6,039 bases of DNA, from contig RFIY01000232.1 in the NCBI GenBank assembly GCA_003695505.1, positions 1-6,039 on the forward strand. The letters are read 5' to 3'. This stretch comes from J088 sp003695505 [NCBI: Candidatus Dadabacteria bacterium] (GTDB lineage Bacteria > J088). The stretch's first letter is position 1. Each line of letters begins with the position of its first letter. A program made the translations under genes and the position numbers. Below, one piece after another: positions 4,466 through 6,039 of the stretch. The notes under the pieces are model-generated. The model did no database searches. It saw nothing but the letters and a program-made list of their open reading frames with translations, and was not told the DNA's origin.

Positions 4466-5602
4466 ATGGATTTGCAATACACCGAAGAACAGTTGATGTT
4501 GCGCAACACGGTTGCCGATTTCGTCAGCCGCGAGTCGCCGATCAGCCGCGCGCGCAAGTTGCACGAAGATGAGACGGGCTGGGAGGCCGCTGTCTGGAAG
4601 CAGATGGGCGAGCTCGGCTGGCTCGCGTTTCCCTTCGCGGAATCGCTGGGTGGGTTTGGCGGACAGTTCGTCGACGCTGCGATCATCGTCGAGGAGCTGG
4701 GCAAGGCGCTGGTCCCTGAACCGTTCGTGGCGTCGATCGTGACCGCGGGTCAGGCGTTGGCGCTGGCCGGCAACGAGCAGCAACAGCAGAACTGGCTGGC
4801 GCCCGTACTGGCGGGCGAGGCGACACTGGCGTTCGCCGCGAGCGAGGCCGACAATCGTTACCACATCGCGGAGCGGGCCGGAACGACGTTGGATGCCAAC
4901 GGTAACGGATACATACTGACCGGAGAAAAGGTCTGGGTCGACAACGGCCAGGCCGCCGATACGTTGCTTGTTACGGCCAGCGGGCCCGATGGCCTGACGC
5001 TGGTGGCGGTCGAAGCTGATCGCGATGGCGTCGAACGGCGTACGGTGAAGACGATTGATGGCCGCCGCGCCGCGATCATCCGCTTCAACGGTACCCCGAT
5101 CTCGGCGGATCATATTGTCGGCAACCCGGGCGACGACACCGTCGCGCTCGTCGACCGCGTGCGTGATCTTGGGGCAGCGGCAGCCTGCGCCGAGGCTGTC
5201 GGGGTGTCGCAGGTCGCCTTCGATATGACCGTCGAATACCTGAAAACGCGCGTCCAGTTTGACGTGCCGATTGGGGCGTTTCAGGCGCTACAGCACCGTG
5301 CCGTCGATATGTTCATCGAAAACGAACTGCTGCGTGCCGCGACGCTCGCGGCGGCGCTGCGCGTCGATGAGGACGATGTCAGTGAACGCCATATGGCCGT
5401 CAGCGCTGCAAAGAAGCAGCTTGCCGTGGGCGGAAAATTTGTTGCCTATCAGGCGATTCAGCTCCATGGCGGCATCGGCATCACCGAAGAGCACGACATC
5501 GGACTCTACCTGAAGCGCATGCAGGCGCTCGGCGTTCTCTTCGGAGACGAGGCCTGGCACGAGGCACGTTACGCCGACGAACCTGCCTTTCAGGCAAGGT
5601 GA
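4466..5602 (+). CDS. Acyl-CoA dehydrogenase, small subunit (PimD-like), probably non-catalytic
   Basis: A 378-residue member of the acyl-CoA dehydrogenase family, expected to pair with the product of the gene directly upstream. It keeps the fold markers: LGGFGG near 61-66, a degenerate middle segment AFAASEADNRY (122-132) in place of the usual TEP-x-AGSD motif, then TRVQFDVPIGAFQALQHRAVDM (261-282) and QLHGGIGITEEHDIGLYLKR (332-351). Arg262 and Gln264 lie in the segment that contacts the FAD pyrophosphate across the dimer interface. Both known catalytic-Glu positions are missing: the protein ends soon after the HGG segment with no EGT motif, and the helix-G segment reads VRDLGAAAACAEAVG. This matches the inactive half of heteromeric dehydrogenases such as PimC/PimD and the mycobacterial ChsE pairs. 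Its TGA overlaps the next gene's GTG. The subunit role is inferred from family and context. Confidence 0.9.
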   Translation: MDLQYTEEQLMLRNTVADFVSRESPISRARKLHEDETGWEAAVWKQMGELGWLAFPFAESLGGFGGQFVDAAIIVEELGKALVPEPFVASIVTAGQALALAGNEQQQQNWLAPVLAGEATLAFAASEADNRYHIAERAGTTLDANGNGYILTGEKVWVDNGQAADTLLVTASGPDGLTLVAVEADRDGVERRTVKTIDGRRAAIIRFNGTPISADHIVGNPGDDTVALVDRVRDLGAAAACAEAVGVSQVAFDMTVEYLKTRVQFDVPIGAFQALQHRAVDMFIENELLRAATLAAALRVDEDDVSERHMAVSAAKKQLAVGGKFVAYQAIQLHGGIGITEEHDIGLYLKRMQALGVLFGDEAWHEARYADEPAFQAR

Positions 5603-6039
5603 ATCCACGGTGGCCCGGTCCGCCCTGGCGCGGATCGGCGTTGTTCCTGCTGATCCTGCTGGTCGCTGGATGCGGCACAGGTGAAGGTCCGGGAGATCTG
5701 AGGCAGAAGCCGTTGCCGGTGGTGGCGCCCGGCGCGCTCGGCCCGTTCGCAGTCGGTCGCACGGATCGCATTGTAACGCCGCGCCGCGATGGGATCGATC
5801 GTGAGGGATTCACGGTCACCGTCTGGTACCCGGCTGACACGACGCCCCGTCCGGCACGTACACCATTCAGCGGGTTGTTCGGAGCGTCGGTCAAGGACGC
5901 TCCGGTGCTGGAGGGCGTTCAACCGTTTCCCCTGGTGCTGTTCGCACACGGCCTGCGGGCGATACGTGAACAGAACAGTTACCAGGTGGAATGGCTCGCC
6001 AGTCGCGGATACGTCGTTGTCAGCGGTGACTTCCACGGC
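5599..6039 (+). CDS. Lipoprotein alpha/beta hydrolase, PAF-acetylhydrolase-like (3' end outside window)
   Basis: The frame opens with GTG at 5599, overlapping the preceding TGA by 4 nt (GTGA), and stays open to the window end (147 residues). It begins with a lipoprotein signal: Arg residues, a hydrophobic run ALFLLILLV (14-22) and the lipobox LVAGC with Cys25. Gly26 at +2 favours the outer membrane over retention in the inner one. After a low-complexity linker, FTVTVWYPAD (71-80) and PFPLVLFAHGLRA (109-121) match the N-terminal strands and the HG oxyanion motif of the alpha/beta hydrolases related to platelet-activating-factor acetylhydrolase and dienelactone hydrolase. LASRGYVVVSGDFHG (133-147) is the next strand. 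The nucleophile serine and the rest of the triad are outside. No strong Shine-Dalgarno is seen, so coupling to the upstream gene is likely. It probably cleaves an ester in the periplasm or at the envelope; the substrate is unknown. Confidence 0.82.
   Translation, partial: MNPRWPGPPWRGSALFLLILLVAGCGTGEGPGDLRQKPLPVVAPGALGPFAVGRTDRIVTPRRDGIDREGFTVTVWYPADTTPRPARTPFSGLFGASVKDAPVLEGVQPFPLVLFAHGLRAIREQNSYQVEWLASRGYVVVSGDFHG

Noticed and set aside
3182-5113. 643-codon open frame on the minus strand opposite both acyl-CoA dehydrogenase genes
   Set aside because: It is the antisense shadow of two well-conserved genes in GC-rich DNA; its protein is Arg/His/Leu-rich with no recognisable domain, and the + strand genes explain the region fully.
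1-6039. CRISPR array, insertion sequence, tRNA or rRNA gene, toxin-antitoxin or defence genes
   Set aside because: I saw no regularly spaced repeat-spacer pattern, transposase, terminal inverted repeats, tRNA-like cloverleaf or defence-type protein. The window is housekeeping and catabolic.

Overview
The window is GC-rich chromosomal DNA, most likely from a gammaproteobacterium or a close proteobacterial relative. The evidence is a proteobacterial-type RNA polymerase alpha subunit followed by ribosomal protein L17 (the end of the alpha operon), Shine-Dalgarno sites of GGAGG type, and a consensus sigma-54 promoter. The genus cannot be named from the sequence. Every convincing gene is on the + strand.

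Layout. 1-774 is the 3' part of rpoA, and 778-1392 is rplQ with an unusual acidic, alanine-rich C-terminal tail. 1422-2594 is a class I PLP aminotransferase of the aspartate (or aspartate/prephenate) type, 29 nt after rplQ. 2595-3247 is a 653-bp intergenic region with no credible protein gene. 3248-4447 and 4466-5602 encode a large and a small acyl-CoA dehydrogenase subunit that resemble pimeloyl-CoA dehydrogenase PimC/PimD. From 5599 to the window end runs the N-terminal part of a lipoprotein alpha/beta hydrolase whose GTG start overlaps the previous stop codon. The last three genes look like one operon.

The most interesting part is the intergenic region. It holds a consensus -24/-12 promoter (TGGCACG-N4-TTGC, 2834-2848). 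About 90 bp after its predicted start point lies a strong intrinsic terminator (11-bp stem, 4-nt loop, T6; 2948-2979). Together they define a transcript of about 120 nt with no gene inside, so a sigma-54-dependent small RNA is the best reading. The predicted RNA carries a CU-rich stretch with three overlapping CCUCC (anti-Shine-Dalgarno) copies, held in the loop of an 8-bp stem. Upstream dyads at 2756-2777 and 2675-2687 sit where an enhancer-binding activator of sigma-54 would bind. The alternative is a sigma-54 promoter for the acyl-CoA dehydrogenase operon with the terminator acting as an attenuator.

Functionally, the left half is housekeeping: transcription, translation and amino-acid transamination. 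The right half is catabolic: oxidation of an acyl-CoA that is probably bulky or dicarboxylic, plus a cell-envelope esterase-like lipoprotein that might release or process the substrate. The link between the sRNA and either half is inference.
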